From positions 1-47,261 of the forward strand of contig JAGARK010000022.1 in NCBI GenBank assembly GCA_017622295.1: DNA of 47,261 bases, written 5' to 3'. The position numbers and the translations under genes were made by a program. The notes under the pieces were generated by a model. The model was given only the letters and a program-made list of their open reading frames with translations, was not told the DNA's origin and did no database searches. Of this stretch, positions 1-7,630 are shown in pieces (position 1 is the first letter of the stretch; every line of letters begins with the position of its first letter). The DNA comes from Oscillospiraceae bacterium. Lineage in GTDB: Bacteria > Bacillota > Clostridia > Oscillospirales > Oscillospiraceae.

Positions 1-7
1 CGTTTGC

Positions 8-90
8 ATTTTGTCCCGATGGGACAAAATAGAGGAGTTGCCGCCATCAAGCTGGCGGCAATCAACAGTCCACCGGACTGTTGAATTTGA
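8..90. repeat. Three-hairpin repeat, copy 1
   Basis: Three consecutive perfect stem-loops lie at 8-30 (10 bp, loop GAT), 38-61 (9 bp) and 62-84 (10 bp, loop ACC), followed by ATTTGA. The same three-hairpin layout recurs at 39932-40016. Both copies lie just beyond the terminator of a tRNA 3' end, in the same orientation. The first and third hairpins keep their sequence (TTTTGTCCC/GGGACAA and AGTCC/GGACT types), while the middle stem has changed on both sides and still pairs. I do not recognise a named family. Any function is unknown. Confidence 0.7.
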
Positions 91-114
91 TTTTCGAGTC
101 CTTTTCGTGGTAAA

Positions 115-147
115 TAAAAAAGAAGTCATCCCAAAGGGATGACTTCT
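115..147 (-). terminator. Intrinsic terminator after tRNA-Asp
   Basis: A 12-bp perfect stem (121-132 with 136-147, loop AAA) is followed on the minus strand by a U-run (the A-run at 115-120). It begins 5 nt past the tRNA 3' end. Confidence 0.85.
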
Positions 148-151
148 TTTT

Positions 152-228
152 TGGCGACCCCGAACGGACTCGAACCGTCGACCTCCAGCGTGACAGGCTG
201 GCGTGCTAACCGACTGCACCACAGGGCC
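152..228 (-). tRNA. tRNA-Asp (GTC)
   Basis: Read on the minus strand this is a 77-nt cloverleaf beginning GGCCCTG and ending in an encoded CCA. The acceptor stem pairs GGCCCTG with CGGGGTC, with two G-U pairs. The anticodon stem CCAGC/GCTGG closes the loop CTGTCAC, giving anticodon GTC (aspartate). The T-arm is intact with loop TTCGAGT. A terminator follows at once. Nothing suggests a pseudogene. Confidence 0.95.
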
Positions 229-324
229 GTGTTTGGTGTACTCACCGAACAGTTGGCATTATAGCAGATGTTTTTCGATTTGTAAAGACCCAAAATGAGT
301 TTTTTTAAAAAATTTTTTATTACA

Positions 325-389
325 CGAATTGCAGTTTGTCGTACAGAATATCAATATCGGCTGTAGGGGCGGGCGATGCTCGCCCTTAC
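325..389. repeat. REP-like hairpin and repeat end
   Basis: The stretch 325-344 (cgaattgcagtttgtcgtac) closely matches the inverted ends of the small element at 10543-10640. Downstream, 363-374 pairs perfectly with 378-389 (12 bp with two G-U, loop GAT), giving a GC-rich palindrome of the type scattered between genes in many gut Clostridia (inference). There is no coding sequence between the tRNA and 497. Confidence 0.5.
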
Positions 390-435
390 ATAGGTGTTCG
401 TAATCGGTGCACGAAACGGCACTTTACAATAGGAC

Positions 436-478
436 TGGAAATCTTTGGAGAAGTATAGTATAATACTTTCGCTATACT
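436..478 (+). promoter_or_regulatory. Promoter with overlapping dyad
   Basis: A consensus -10 TATAAT lies at 459-464. A weak -35 TGGAAA at 436-441 is 17 nt upstream. A perfect dyad agtatag (452-458) / ctatact (472-478) brackets the -10, so a repressor could bind there (inference). It serves the kinase-like gene at 497. Confidence 0.5.
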
Positions 479-496
479 GCAGGCGAGGTGACGGTT

Positions 497-1033
497 ATGG
501 AAATAATGGATGTATGCGGACGTGAATTTCAGGTTATCAGGCTGCTGGGCCGCGGCAAGGGCGGCTATTCCTATCTGGTGACGGATGGGGAGAATGTGTT
601 CGTCCTCAAGCAGATCCACCATGAGCACTGCGCGTATTATACTTTTGGAGACAAGCTTCAGTCGGAGCTGCGGGATTACGAGCGACTGATGGCCATCGGC
701 ATTCCCATGCCCCGGATGCTGGCTGTAGATGTGGAAAAAGAACGGATCCTCAAGGAATATGTGGAGGGCGACACCATCTTCGATCTGGTGCTCCGGGACG
801 AAATGAAGAGCGAATATATCGAGCAGATGTGTGCCATGTGCGAAAAGCTCTATCCCGCCAACACCAACATCGACTATTTCCCCACCAATCTGATCGTCCG
901 CGACGGCAGTCTTGTCTATGTGGACTATGAATGCAACGATTATTCCGATCAGTGGAACTTCGAGAACTGGGGCATCCGCTACTGGTCCAAAACACCTGAG
1001 TTTCTCCAATATTTGGAGGAGCAAAAGGGCTGA
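497..1033 (+). CDS. Small protein-kinase-like protein
   Basis: A 178-residue protein resembling a minimal protein kinase or aminoglycoside-phosphotransferase fold. Visible are a glycine-rich loop (GRGKGG, residues 18-23), a candidate ATP lysine in VLKQ (K38), an acidic helix (residues 57-62), a catalytic-loop-like D126-x4-N131 (NIDYFPTN) and a metal-binding-like VDYE with D143. It is much shorter than a normal kinase domain of about 250 residues and lacks most of the C-lobe after the metal site. The ATG at 497 is preferred over GTG at 488 because GAGGTG at 485-490 is well placed for it. Substrate unknown: it could phosphorylate a small molecule or protein, or be a pseudokinase. It appears monocistronic. 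Confidence 0.65.
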   Translation: MEIMDVCGREFQVIRLLGRGKGGYSYLVTDGENVFVLKQIHHEHCAYYTFGDKLQSELRDYERLMAIGIPMPRMLAVDVEKERILKEYVEGDTIFDLVLRDEMKSEYIEQMCAMCEKLYPANTNIDYFPTNLIVRDGSLVYVDYECNDYSDQWNFENWGIRYWSKTPEFLQYLEEQKG

Positions 1034-1168
1034 TATCCTGCAGTTTTCGGACAAAATGGACGCTGCATAAAATCATCTGTCCGCTGGATGTGGGCAGGCG
1101 GTTTTGGGTCGAGAGTCAAAAAATGGAAAATAAATAACAAAATTTAGAATATATTTGCCTGTTTTGGA

Positions 1169-1197
1169 TTGACAATCGGTAAAAATAAAACTATACT
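1169..1197 (+). promoter_or_regulatory. Strong promoter of hydrolase/ATP-grasp operon
   Basis: TTGACA at 1169-1174, a 17-nt spacer and TATACT at 1192-1197 lie in an AT-rich stretch 37 nt before the first gene. This is near-consensus for the housekeeping sigma factor. Confidence 0.75.
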
Positions 1198-1233
1198 ATT
1201 CATTATCAGGCAAGGGTCAGGAGAAATCTGCAA

Positions 1234-1989
1234 ATGGTCAAGAAATGGGATGTAACCATTCCGGCCCTCACCGGAAAGAAAACCCGGAAGGCCTATATCT
1301 ACCTTCCGGAGTGCTACGAAGAAGATGATGTCAGACGCTACCCCGTCATGTATATGTTCGACGGGCATAATATGTTTTTTGATGCGGACTCCGCCTTTGG
1401 CAAGTCCTGGAACATGACCAGCTATATGCTATGGACCAGAAAACCCATGATCATTGTGGCGGTGGAGTGCAACAAGGAGGGCAACAAGCGTCTGTCCGAA
1501 TACTGCCCCTACGGCTTCAGCGACCCGAAATACGGCCAGATCCGGGGGCAGGGCAGACTGTATATGGACTGGCTGGTGGAGGCTTTGAAGCCCTTTATCG
1601 ATGCCAACTTCCGAACCCTTCCGGATCGGGAGCATACCATCATCGCCGGCTCCTCCATGGGCGGCCTGATGGCCCTCTACGGCGCCACGGTCTATAACCA
1701 TGTGTTCCAGCGGGCGGCATGTCTGTCTCCCAGCCTGTGGACCGGGCCCAAGAAGATCATGAAGCTCATCACGGAGGCCGACATCGCCCGGGATACCACC
1801 ATCTATATGGATTACGGCAGCGAGGAGATGTTCAACCATCCCGCTACCGCCAAGGCGCTGCTGGACATGAACCGTCTGCTTCTGCTGAAGCGGGTAAATC
1901 TGGCTTTCCGCATCGTTCCCGGCGGCAATCACAGCGAGGCCTCCTGGGAAAAACAGATTCCGATTTTTATGGAATGCCTGGGATTGTGA
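1234..1989 (+). CDS. Esterase-family alpha/beta-hydrolase
   Basis: A 251-residue cytoplasmic protein of the esterase (EsteraseD/CE1-like) family, with no signal peptide. The nucleophile elbow GSSMGG places the serine at S141. D193 (in YMDYGSEE) and H233 (in GGNHSE) complete a plausible triad. The N-terminal YIYLPECY and MYMFDGHNMF are typical of this family. Such enzymes hydrolyse acyl or peptide esters and amides; the substrate is not known. It is first in a three-gene operon with a second hydrolase and an ATP-grasp protein, which hints at making and breaking an amide or ester (inference). The start has AGGAG about 11 nt upstream. Confidence 0.8.
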   Translation: MVKKWDVTIPALTGKKTRKAYIYLPECYEEDDVRRYPVMYMFDGHNMFFDADSAFGKSWNMTSYMLWTRKPMIIVAVECNKEGNKRLSEYCPYGFSDPKYGQIRGQGRLYMDWLVEALKPFIDANFRTLPDREHTIIAGSSMGGLMALYGATVYNHVFQRAACLSPSLWTGPKKIMKLITEADIARDTTIYMDYGSEEMFNHPATAKALLDMNRLLLLKRVNLAFRIVPGGNHSEASWEKQIPIFMECLGL

Positions 1990-2042
1990 AAATCTCCCCA
2001 CAGGGGAGTGATATAAGGTATTAATTTTTTAGGAGAGATAGA

Positions 2043-2795
2043 ATGGAAATTCGTTACTTCAAGCATTGGAGCAGCCACCTGAACCGGGATATGGAGTTCA
2101 AGGTTTATGGCCACAGCGGCAAGCCCGTCCTGTTCATTCCCTGCCAGGCAGGCCGGTTCTGGGACTTTGAAGGCTTCAATATGGATAAGACCTGGGCACC
2201 CTGGATCGACTCCGGAAAGGTCATGGTGTTCTCCTGCGACTCCATCGACAATGAAGCATGGGCTGCACTGGGCGCTGACAAGCGCTGGCGTATTGAGAAT
2301 CACGAGAAGTGGTTCAACTACATCACCACCGAACTGGTTCCCTTTATCAACAAGCTGGCCGGTGAGGCCAACGGCTGCCATCAGGGCATCCTGACCTTCG
2401 GCGCTTCCATGGGCGCCATGCATGCAGCCAACCTCTACTACCGTCGTCCTGACCTGTTCGACAGCTGCTTTGCCATTTCCGGTCTGTATGACAACAAGGA
2501 ATTCTTCGGCGACTACTGCGACGACCTGGTCTACAATAACTGCCCCGCCTTCTATCTGGCCAACATGCCCGAGGATCATTTCTACATGGACATGTACCGC
2601 AGCCAGAAGAGCCTGATCGTCATCGGTCAGGGCGCCTGGGAGGAGCCCCTGCTGGAGTCCACCCGGATGCTGGATACGGTCTGCTGCCGTAAGGGCATCC
2701 CCACCCGCTTCGAGTACTGGGGCCACGATGTGAACCACGACTGGCCCTGGTGGCACAAGATGGTTCCCACCTACCTGCCCTGGCTGCTGGGCTGA
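2043..2795 (+). CDS. Second esterase-like alpha/beta-hydrolase
   Basis: A 250-residue cytoplasmic hydrolase related in fold to the preceding gene but clearly divergent. The nucleophile elbow is GASMGA with S122, and the histidine lies in the C-terminal GHDVNHDWPWW (H228 or H232). The AGGAGAGATAGA ribosome binding site is good. A small hairpin (ctcccc/ggggag) lies in the 53-nt gap after the first hydrolase, too weak to call a terminator. Codon use is strongly biased, as in the next gene, suggesting high expression. The substrate cannot be assigned. Confidence 0.75.
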   Translation: MEIRYFKHWSSHLNRDMEFKVYGHSGKPVLFIPCQAGRFWDFEGFNMDKTWAPWIDSGKVMVFSCDSIDNEAWAALGADKRWRIENHEKWFNYITTELVPFINKLAGEANGCHQGILTFGASMGAMHAANLYYRRPDLFDSCFAISGLYDNKEFFGDYCDDLVYNNCPAFYLANMPEDHFYMDMYRSQKSLIVIGQGAWEEPLLESTRMLDTVCCRKGIPTRFEYWGHDVNHDWPWWHKMVPTYLPWLLG

Positions 2796-2845
2796 GCGGA
2801 CGAAGCCATAAACTGAGTAATTAATTGAGAAGGAGAGAGAACCTC

Positions 2846-4042
2846 ATGAAAAACTTCATCTTTATTTCCCCCAATTTCCCCCTGACTTACTGGCGTTTCT
2901 GCGCTGAGCTGAAGAACAACGGCATGCGTGTTCTGGGCATCGGCGACAGCCCCTATGATGATCTGCCCCAGGAGCTGAAGAACGCTCTGCATGAGTACTA
3001 CAAGGTTTCCAGCCTGGAAAACTATGACGAGGTCTTCAAGGCAGTTGCCTTCTTCTCCTTCAAGTACGGCAAGATCGACTGGCTGGAGTCCAACAACGAG
3101 TACTGGCTGATGCGTGACGCCCAGCTGCGTACCGAGTTCAACATCACCACCGGCCCCAAGATCCATGAGATGGACAAGATCAAGTACAAGTCCGCCATGA
3201 AGGAATACTATGCCAAGGCCGGTCTGCCCACTGCCCGCTATCACCTGGTGGAGGGCTATGACGACGCCATCGAGTTCGCCCACATGGTTGGCTATCCCGT
3301 GGTCGTCAAGCCTGACAACGGCGTCGGCGCCAACAATACTTACAAGCTTCGCTCCGATGAGGACGTTCGGTTCTTCATCGACCACAAGGACGACAACATC
3401 TACATCATGGAAGAGTTCGTCAACGGTTATGTCCAGACCTATGACGGCATCGTCGATTCCAAGGGCAATATGCTCTTCGAGTCCGGCAACATCACCCCCC
3501 TGTCCCTGATGGACATCGTCAATGACAATGGCGACTCTGTGTATTATCTGGTCAAGGAGCTGCCTGAGAAGATCCGTCAGGCAGGCCTCGCTACCGTCAA
3601 GGCCTTTGGCGTCAAGAGCCGTTTCATCCACCTGGAGTTCTTCGTCCTGAACGACGACCAGGAGGGTCTGGGCAAGAAGGGCGACGTTCTGGGTCTGGAG
3701 GTCAACATGCGTCCCGCCGGCGGCTTCACGCCCGAGATGTACAACTACTCCCAGGAGACCGACGTTTACAAGATCTGGGCCGATATGGTGGCCTTTGACC
3801 ATAACACCAAGGAAATCGGCAATCCTCATTTCTGCGCCTTCTACGGCCGCCGCGACGGCAAGCGCTACAAGATGGATGACTACGAGGTCATGCTCAAGTA
3901 TGGTCACTGCATGAAGATGTGGGGCCGTATCCCCGACGCTCTGTCCGGCGCTATGGCAAACCAGATGTATGTTGCCAACTTCGACACCGAAGAGGAAATG
4001 ATGGCATACTACGCCGATCTGGCTGCTCAGTACGAGGACTAA
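2846..4042 (+). CDS. ATP-grasp carboxylate ligase
   Basis: A 398-residue ATP-grasp protein. Residues 1-100 form a Rossmann-like pre-ATP-grasp domain. The ATP-grasp core starts near residue 110, with the ATP-binding strand and loop PVVVKPDNGVGANNT (151-165), an EEFVNG segment, and the metal-binding end GLEVNMRPAGG. The family forms an amide, ester or thioester by acyl-phosphate chemistry. The partner substrates are unknown. The start at 2846 is set by GGAGAGAGA just upstream. Codon use is very biased (CTG, AAC, GGC, AAG). It ends the hydrolase-hydrolase-ligase operon and is closed by a strong terminator. Confidence 0.8.
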   Translation: MKNFIFISPNFPLTYWRFCAELKNNGMRVLGIGDSPYDDLPQELKNALHEYYKVSSLENYDEVFKAVAFFSFKYGKIDWLESNNEYWLMRDAQLRTEFNITTGPKIHEMDKIKYKSAMKEYYAKAGLPTARYHLVEGYDDAIEFAHMVGYPVVVKPDNGVGANNTYKLRSDEDVRFFIDHKDDNIYIMEEFVNGYVQTYDGIVDSKGNMLFESGNITPLSLMDIVNDNGDSVYYLVKELPEKIRQAGLATVKAFGVKSRFIHLEFFVLNDDQEGLGKKGDVLGLEVNMRPAGGFTPEMYNYSQETDVYKIWADMVAFDHNTKEIGNPHFCAFYGRRDGKRYKMDDYEVMLKYGHCMKMWGRIPDALSGAMANQMYVANFDTEEEMMAYYADLAAQYED

Positions 4043-4057
4043 TTACAGAAAACAAGA

Positions 4058-4092
4058 CCAGCCTGCGTAAATGAAACGCAGGCTGGTTTTTT
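4058..4092. terminator. Bidirectional terminator
   Basis: An 11-bp stem (ccagcctgcgt/acgcaggctgg) is followed by a T-run on the plus strand. It lies between the convergent ATP-grasp and ZIP transporter genes and could serve both. Confidence 0.85.
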
Positions 4093-4102
4093 ATGGAGTT
4101 TT

Positions 4103-4855
4103 TTATCCAAGCAGCACATCGGAGATCAGCATGATGCAGAAGCCTACCAGCAGGGCGTAGGTCACGCCGGGGGTCTCGCCGTGGTGAGTCTCGGGGATCA
4201 TTTCATCGCTGATGACGTAGAGCATGGTGCCGCCGGCGAAGGCCAGGGCGAAGGGAAGGATGGCGGCAGAAATGCTGACGGCAAAGTAGCCCAGCAATGT
4301 ACCTGCCACCTCCACCAGTCCCGTAGCCAGTGCACACAGGAAGGTCTTTTTCAGGCTGATACCGGCGTTCAGCATGGGGCCGATGATGACCATGCCCTCG
4401 GGAATGTTCTGCAGGGCGATGCCGCCGGCGATCATCAGTGCTTCGGAGGTATTGCCGGAGCCGAAGCCCACACCTGCGGCGATACCCTCCGGCAGATTGT
4501 GGATGGCAATGGCGGTGACGAACAGAAGTACCTTGCTCAAATGGGCATTGTGTTCGTGGCTTTCAATGTCCGAGCCCACAATCCGGTGCAGATGAGGCAC
4601 CAGCTTGTCGATCAGGTTCAGGGCCAGGGCGCCGGTGAAGATACCGGCGACGGTGGTGATGATGCCGAATTCTCCGCCGTATTCCAGCGACGGCAGGATC
4701 AGACCCAGCACCGCCGCGGCAAGCATGACGCCTGCGGCAAAGGACAGGACGATATCGCTGAATTTGTGGGAAATATTCTTGAAGATTACGCCCAGGACAG
4801 CGCCGATCACAGTGGCGCCGCCGACGCCCAGGGCGGTGAGCAGTACAGCAGTCAT
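4103..4855 (-). CDS. ZIP-family metal transporter
   Basis: A 250-residue integral membrane protein with about eight hydrophobic segments, typical in size for bacterial ZIP (ZupT/GufA) importers of zinc and other divalent metals. The central helices carry the metal-site motifs HNLPEGIAAGVGFG and ALQNIPEGM, with the conserved His/Asn/Glu residues. A short His-rich stretch (ESHEHNAH) lies in the cytoplasmic loop before them. GGAGGTG precedes the ATG at 4855. An in-frame start at 4936 would add an unlikely 27-residue head overlapping the promoter, and is rejected. Confidence 0.88.
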   Translation of the reverse strand: MTAVLLTALGVGGATVIGAVLGVIFKNISHKFSDIVLSFAAGVMLAAAVLGLILPSLEYGGEFGIITTVAGIFTGALALNLIDKLVPHLHRIVGSDIESHEHNAHLSKVLLFVTAIAIHNLPEGIAAGVGFGSGNTSEALMIAGGIALQNIPEGMVIIGPMLNAGISLKKTFLCALATGLVEVAGTLLGYFAVSISAAILPFALAFAGGTMLYVISDEMIPETHHGETPGVTYALLVGFCIMLISDVLLG

Positions 4856-4883
4856 AAGATGCACCTCCATATTTCTTTTCCAT

Positions 4884-4933
4884 ATTATACACCAGATTTC
4901 CTGTTTGTGCAATGGCGCGGTTGGTGATATAAT
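4884..4933. promoter_or_regulatory. Back-to-back promoters sharing a -35 region
   Basis: Plus strand: TTGTGC (4905-4910), 17 nt, TATAAT (4928-4933) for the DUF523 gene. Minus strand: TTGCAC (4912-4907), 17 nt, TATAAT (4889-4884) for the ZIP transporter. The two -35 boxes overlap by four bases, so RNA polymerase cannot occupy both at once. Confidence 0.75.
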
Positions 4934-4951
4934 CAAATTGAGGTGAAAGCG

Positions 4952-5368
4952 ATGAAAGTGTTGGTAAGCGCCTGCCTGCTGGGCAGGAACTGTAAATACA
5001 ACGGAGGCAACAATTATGACCCGAAGGTCATGGAATTTCTGGTGGGTAAGGAAATCGTAGAATACTGCCCCGAATGTGTGGCGGGCTTTGGCATCCCCCG
5101 GACGCCCATGGAGATCGTGGATGGTGTCCTGACGAACCGGGACGGCAAGGTTTTGGATGATGCGATGCGCCGGACTGTCCGGCAGGCTGTGGAGGAATTC
5201 CGGACCATGGGTATTGGCTGCGCGGTGCTCAAATCCAGAAGTCCCACCTGCGGCGTGAAAGAAATCTACGACGGAAGCTTCTCCGGCAAGCTGATCCCCG
5301 GCCAGGGCATCTTCGCTAAGGCATTGCAGGATGCGGGGATCCGGATCATCGATTCAGAAGATATCTGA
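4952..5368 (+). CDS. DUF523 family protein
   Basis: A 138-residue protein with the DUF523 hallmarks: N-terminal VSACLLGRNCKYNG, a central CPE in YCPECVAGFG, and KSRSPTCGV. The three conserved cysteine clusters suggest metal or Fe-S binding. The family is widespread in anaerobes and its biochemical role is not established. The ATG at 4952 with GAGGTG at 4940-4945 is preferred over the in-frame GTG at 4943, which would sit inside that site. Confidence 0.85.
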   Translation: MKVLVSACLLGRNCKYNGGNNYDPKVMEFLVGKEIVEYCPECVAGFGIPRTPMEIVDGVLTNRDGKVLDDAMRRTVRQAVEEFRTMGIGCAVLKSRSPTCGVKEIYDGSFSGKLIPGQGIFAKALQDAGIRIIDSEDI

Positions 5369-5442
5369 TGAAAGTAAAAGAACTGCTTTTAAATGAAAAA
5401 GAGCATTGGGACAAGTTCGAATGGGATTGGGTAGAAGAATGA
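5368..5442 (+). CDS. Possible 24-residue peptide or gene remnant
   Basis: An ATG shares its A with the TGA of the DUF523 gene (TGATG), a typical translational-coupling arrangement. It opens a 24-codon frame rich in Lys, Glu and Trp (three Trp in the C-terminal half). It may be a coupled micro-protein or the remnant of a longer truncated gene. There is no separate ribosome binding site and no recognisable family. Confidence 0.3.
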   Translation: MKVKELLLNEKEHWDKFEWDWVEE

Positions 5443-5498
5443 ATCAAACTTGAATTTTTCGAACAGATAAAAAGCGCATTTCTATACACCATAATGTA

Positions 5499-5540
5499 AA
5501 AATCCTCCCTATGACCAATCATCACAGGGAGGATTTATTT
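5499..5540. terminator. Bidirectional terminator
   Basis: The stem aaatcctccct/agggaggattt (11 bp, loop about 13 nt) has T-rich flanks on both sides. It sits between the DUF523 gene and the convergent beta-propeller gene. Confidence 0.8.
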
Positions 5541-5549
5541 TTATATGTA

Positions 5550-7484
5550 TCAGGAGATCTTGACGCCGTAGATGCCCTCGCGGGTGCCCAGGACCATCAT
5601 ATTGCCGAAGATGACGGGAGATGCCTCGGTGGTCTGGTCGAAGCCCAGAGCGTAGAGGATCTCGCCGGTGGCACCGTCCACCAGACGGATCTTGCCGGAG
5701 GCGTTGACGATGGCGATGTAAGCCTCGCCGTCCTCGGTGTAGAAGGCCACGGGGGAGCTCCAGGCGTAGTTACGGGTGTCCATTTCCCAGATGACCTCGC
5801 CGGTTTCGGTGTCGAAGGCGATCATAACGCCGTCATAGGCAGCAGGGGTTCGTGCGATGACGTAGATCACCATCCCCTCGATCTCGGTACCCTTCTTGCC
5901 CAGCAGAGGCGTTGCCTGCACGCCGCCGGAGACGTCGGTGACGGTGACGCAGTCCCGGGTGTAGTCCCAGACGACTTCGCCGGTCTGGGCGTTCAGCTTG
6001 TAGATGGTCACGGAGCCGGCACCCTTGGTGGCGGTCCAGTGCAGGGAGGGGGCGGTATAGATGTAGCCGTTGCCGTCCTCGCCCCACTCAAAGACGGGGG
6101 AGGAGTTGGAGTCGTCCAGGGTGTCCTGGGCCCATACCAGCTCCATGGTGTTCAGATCCACACAGTAGAACATGCCGCCGTTTTCGGAGACGTAGAGATA
6201 ACGGTCCACAATGGAGACACTGCTCTCGTAGCCCAGGTAGCGGTCATCGGATACTGCGGTGGAGTAGCGGGTCTTGACAGGGGTATCGGGACTCACGGAG
6301 ATGGTGCCGGCGGACTTGTCGTACTCGGTGTTCAGCTTGATGGTGTACAGCAGGCCATTTTCACCGGGCCAGATCAGGGTGTCGGTCTCGGCGTCCACCA
6401 GGGGAGAGGAGTCGAAGGCGCTCCAGTTGCGCTCTGCGAAGGGATCCTTATTGCCGTATTCATAGAGAATGGAGCCGTCGATGAGACTGACCACATACAT
6501 CCGGGGGGCCTTGTTGCCGTTGAAGATGCCGGAGCCAACATACATCAGGGGATACCCTCTGGGGTCGATGGCGCCGGCGCCCTTGAAGTTCATGCCCATG
6601 AAGATGTCATCACGGGTTTTGGTGCCGTCTTCCAGATCATAGAAGTGGATATTGCCGTCCAGGGTGGCGTAGATGACCTCCACCAGATCCTCTTTGTTTT
6701 TCTTGCTGTCGTAGAGGTTCATGATGGCCTTGGTCTCATCATCCCACTGGACAACCAGAGGCTGACCGGTCCAGGCGCAGCCGCCCCAGTTGTTATAGAC
6801 GCCGATGCCGTGGGACCAGACCTTGGTCAGGGTTCCGTTGGTGACCTCTGCGGTGCCGTAGGTGGCGTTGTCGCGGTAGTTACCGCCCCGGAAGGTGGCA
6901 ATGCCGGGCAGGGCAAAGTAGTCGGAGCCCTCGCCGAAGGAGATAGGCTCCTGACGGGTGTAGCTTTCCACGATCTCATCGTTTTCGATGATCTCCCAGG
7001 TGACTTCCCAGTTGGCGGGATCACTCAGGGAGGTCATGGCGGGATGGAAATTGACTCTGGGATCCTCAGTAGGGGCCACGGTCTCCTCCCCGGAAGGGAT
7101 CTCGGAAGGGTCTGCATCGGGGGCGAAGACATCCACTGCGGTGGTGCTGTCAGCGGCGGGGAAGGAAAGCTGGAGGTCGGAAAGACCCTGCTCATCCCGC
7201 ATGGACACAAAGCCCACAACGCACTCTGCAACAATCAGCACGGTGCAGATGTACACCAGGCCGGCGACACCGGAGCTGATGCGCTTTTTCCGGTTTTTGC
7301 CGGATGCAACAGCGGCCACGATGCACAGCAGCACTGCCACGGCAAAGATTCCCACCAGGACCATCAGGGCGACCTTCGGATCGGAAAGCACCTCGTCGAT
7401 GGCATCAAGGGAAGCGGCATAGGCGGTGGTAGTCAGAGAAAATATGCTCAAAGCAGCCAGAAGAAGGGAAAGTACCTTTCTCAT
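5550..7484 (-). CDS. Membrane-anchored PQQ-like beta-propeller protein
   Basis: A 644-residue surface protein. Residues 1-24 are a signal peptide (MRKVLSLLLAALSIF...AYA). Two hydrophobic segments follow, near residues 36-60 and 70-95, and then a large extracellular region with repeated PQQ/WD-like blades such as GEVVWDYTRD, GEVIWEMDTRN and GEILYALGF. Such propellers usually bind partners or ligands; catalysis is not evident. Several blades carry a GxVxW-type signature. The start at 7484 has GGAGGTATCCCC upstream; an in-frame extension to 7526 has no site. The gene is monocistronic. Role unknown, possibly envelope sensing or scaffolding. Confidence 0.75.
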   Translation of the reverse strand: MRKVLSLLLAALSIFSLTTTAYAASLDAIDEVLSDPKVALMVLVGIFAVAVLLCIVAAVASGKNRKKRISSGVAGLVYICTVLIVAECVVGFVSMRDEQGLSDLQLSFPAADSTTAVDVFAPDADPSEIPSGEETVAPTEDPRVNFHPAMTSLSDPANWEVTWEIIENDEIVESYTRQEPISFGEGSDYFALPGIATFRGGNYRDNATYGTAEVTNGTLTKVWSHGIGVYNNWGGCAWTGQPLVVQWDDETKAIMNLYDSKKNKEDLVEVIYATLDGNIHFYDLEDGTKTRDDIFMGMNFKGAGAIDPRGYPLMYVGSGIFNGNKAPRMYVVSLIDGSILYEYGNKDPFAERNWSAFDSSPLVDAETDTLIWPGENGLLYTIKLNTEYDKSAGTISVSPDTPVKTRYSTAVSDDRYLGYESSVSIVDRYLYVSENGGMFYCVDLNTMELVWAQDTLDDSNSSPVFEWGEDGNGYIYTAPSLHWTATKGAGSVTIYKLNAQTGEVVWDYTRDCVTVTDVSGGVQATPLLGKKGTEIEGMVIYVIARTPAAYDGVMIAFDTETGEVIWEMDTRNYAWSSPVAFYTEDGEAYIAIVNASGKIRLVDGATGEILYALGFDQTTEASPVIFGNMMVLGTREGIYGVKIS

Positions 7485-7516
7485 GGGGATACCTCCAAAA
7501 ATATCATGATGAGTAA

Positions 7517-7545
7517 AGTATATCATGTTCTATCTTCGACTGCAA
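7517..7545 (-). promoter_or_regulatory. Promoter of beta-propeller gene
   Basis: Minus strand TTGCAG (7545-7540), 17-nt spacer, TATACT (7522-7517), 32 nt before the start codon. Confidence 0.65.
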
Positions 7546-7591
7546 GAAACAAAAAGAAACGAAATTCGTGCATAAATCAACGTCAATACGG

Positions 7592-7621
7592 AAAAATCCC
7601 GCCGAAATATTTCGGCGGGAT
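7592..7621 (-). terminator. Terminator of AGCS gene
   Basis: A 12-bp perfect palindrome (atcccgccgaaa / tttcggcgggat) is followed on the minus strand by five Us, just after the symporter stop codon. Confidence 0.85.
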
Positions 7622-7630
7622 ATGGGTTCC

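Noticed and set aside
1995-2009. Hairpin ctcccc-aca-ggggag between the two hydrolase genes as a terminator
   Set aside because: Only six base pairs and no U-run directly after it.
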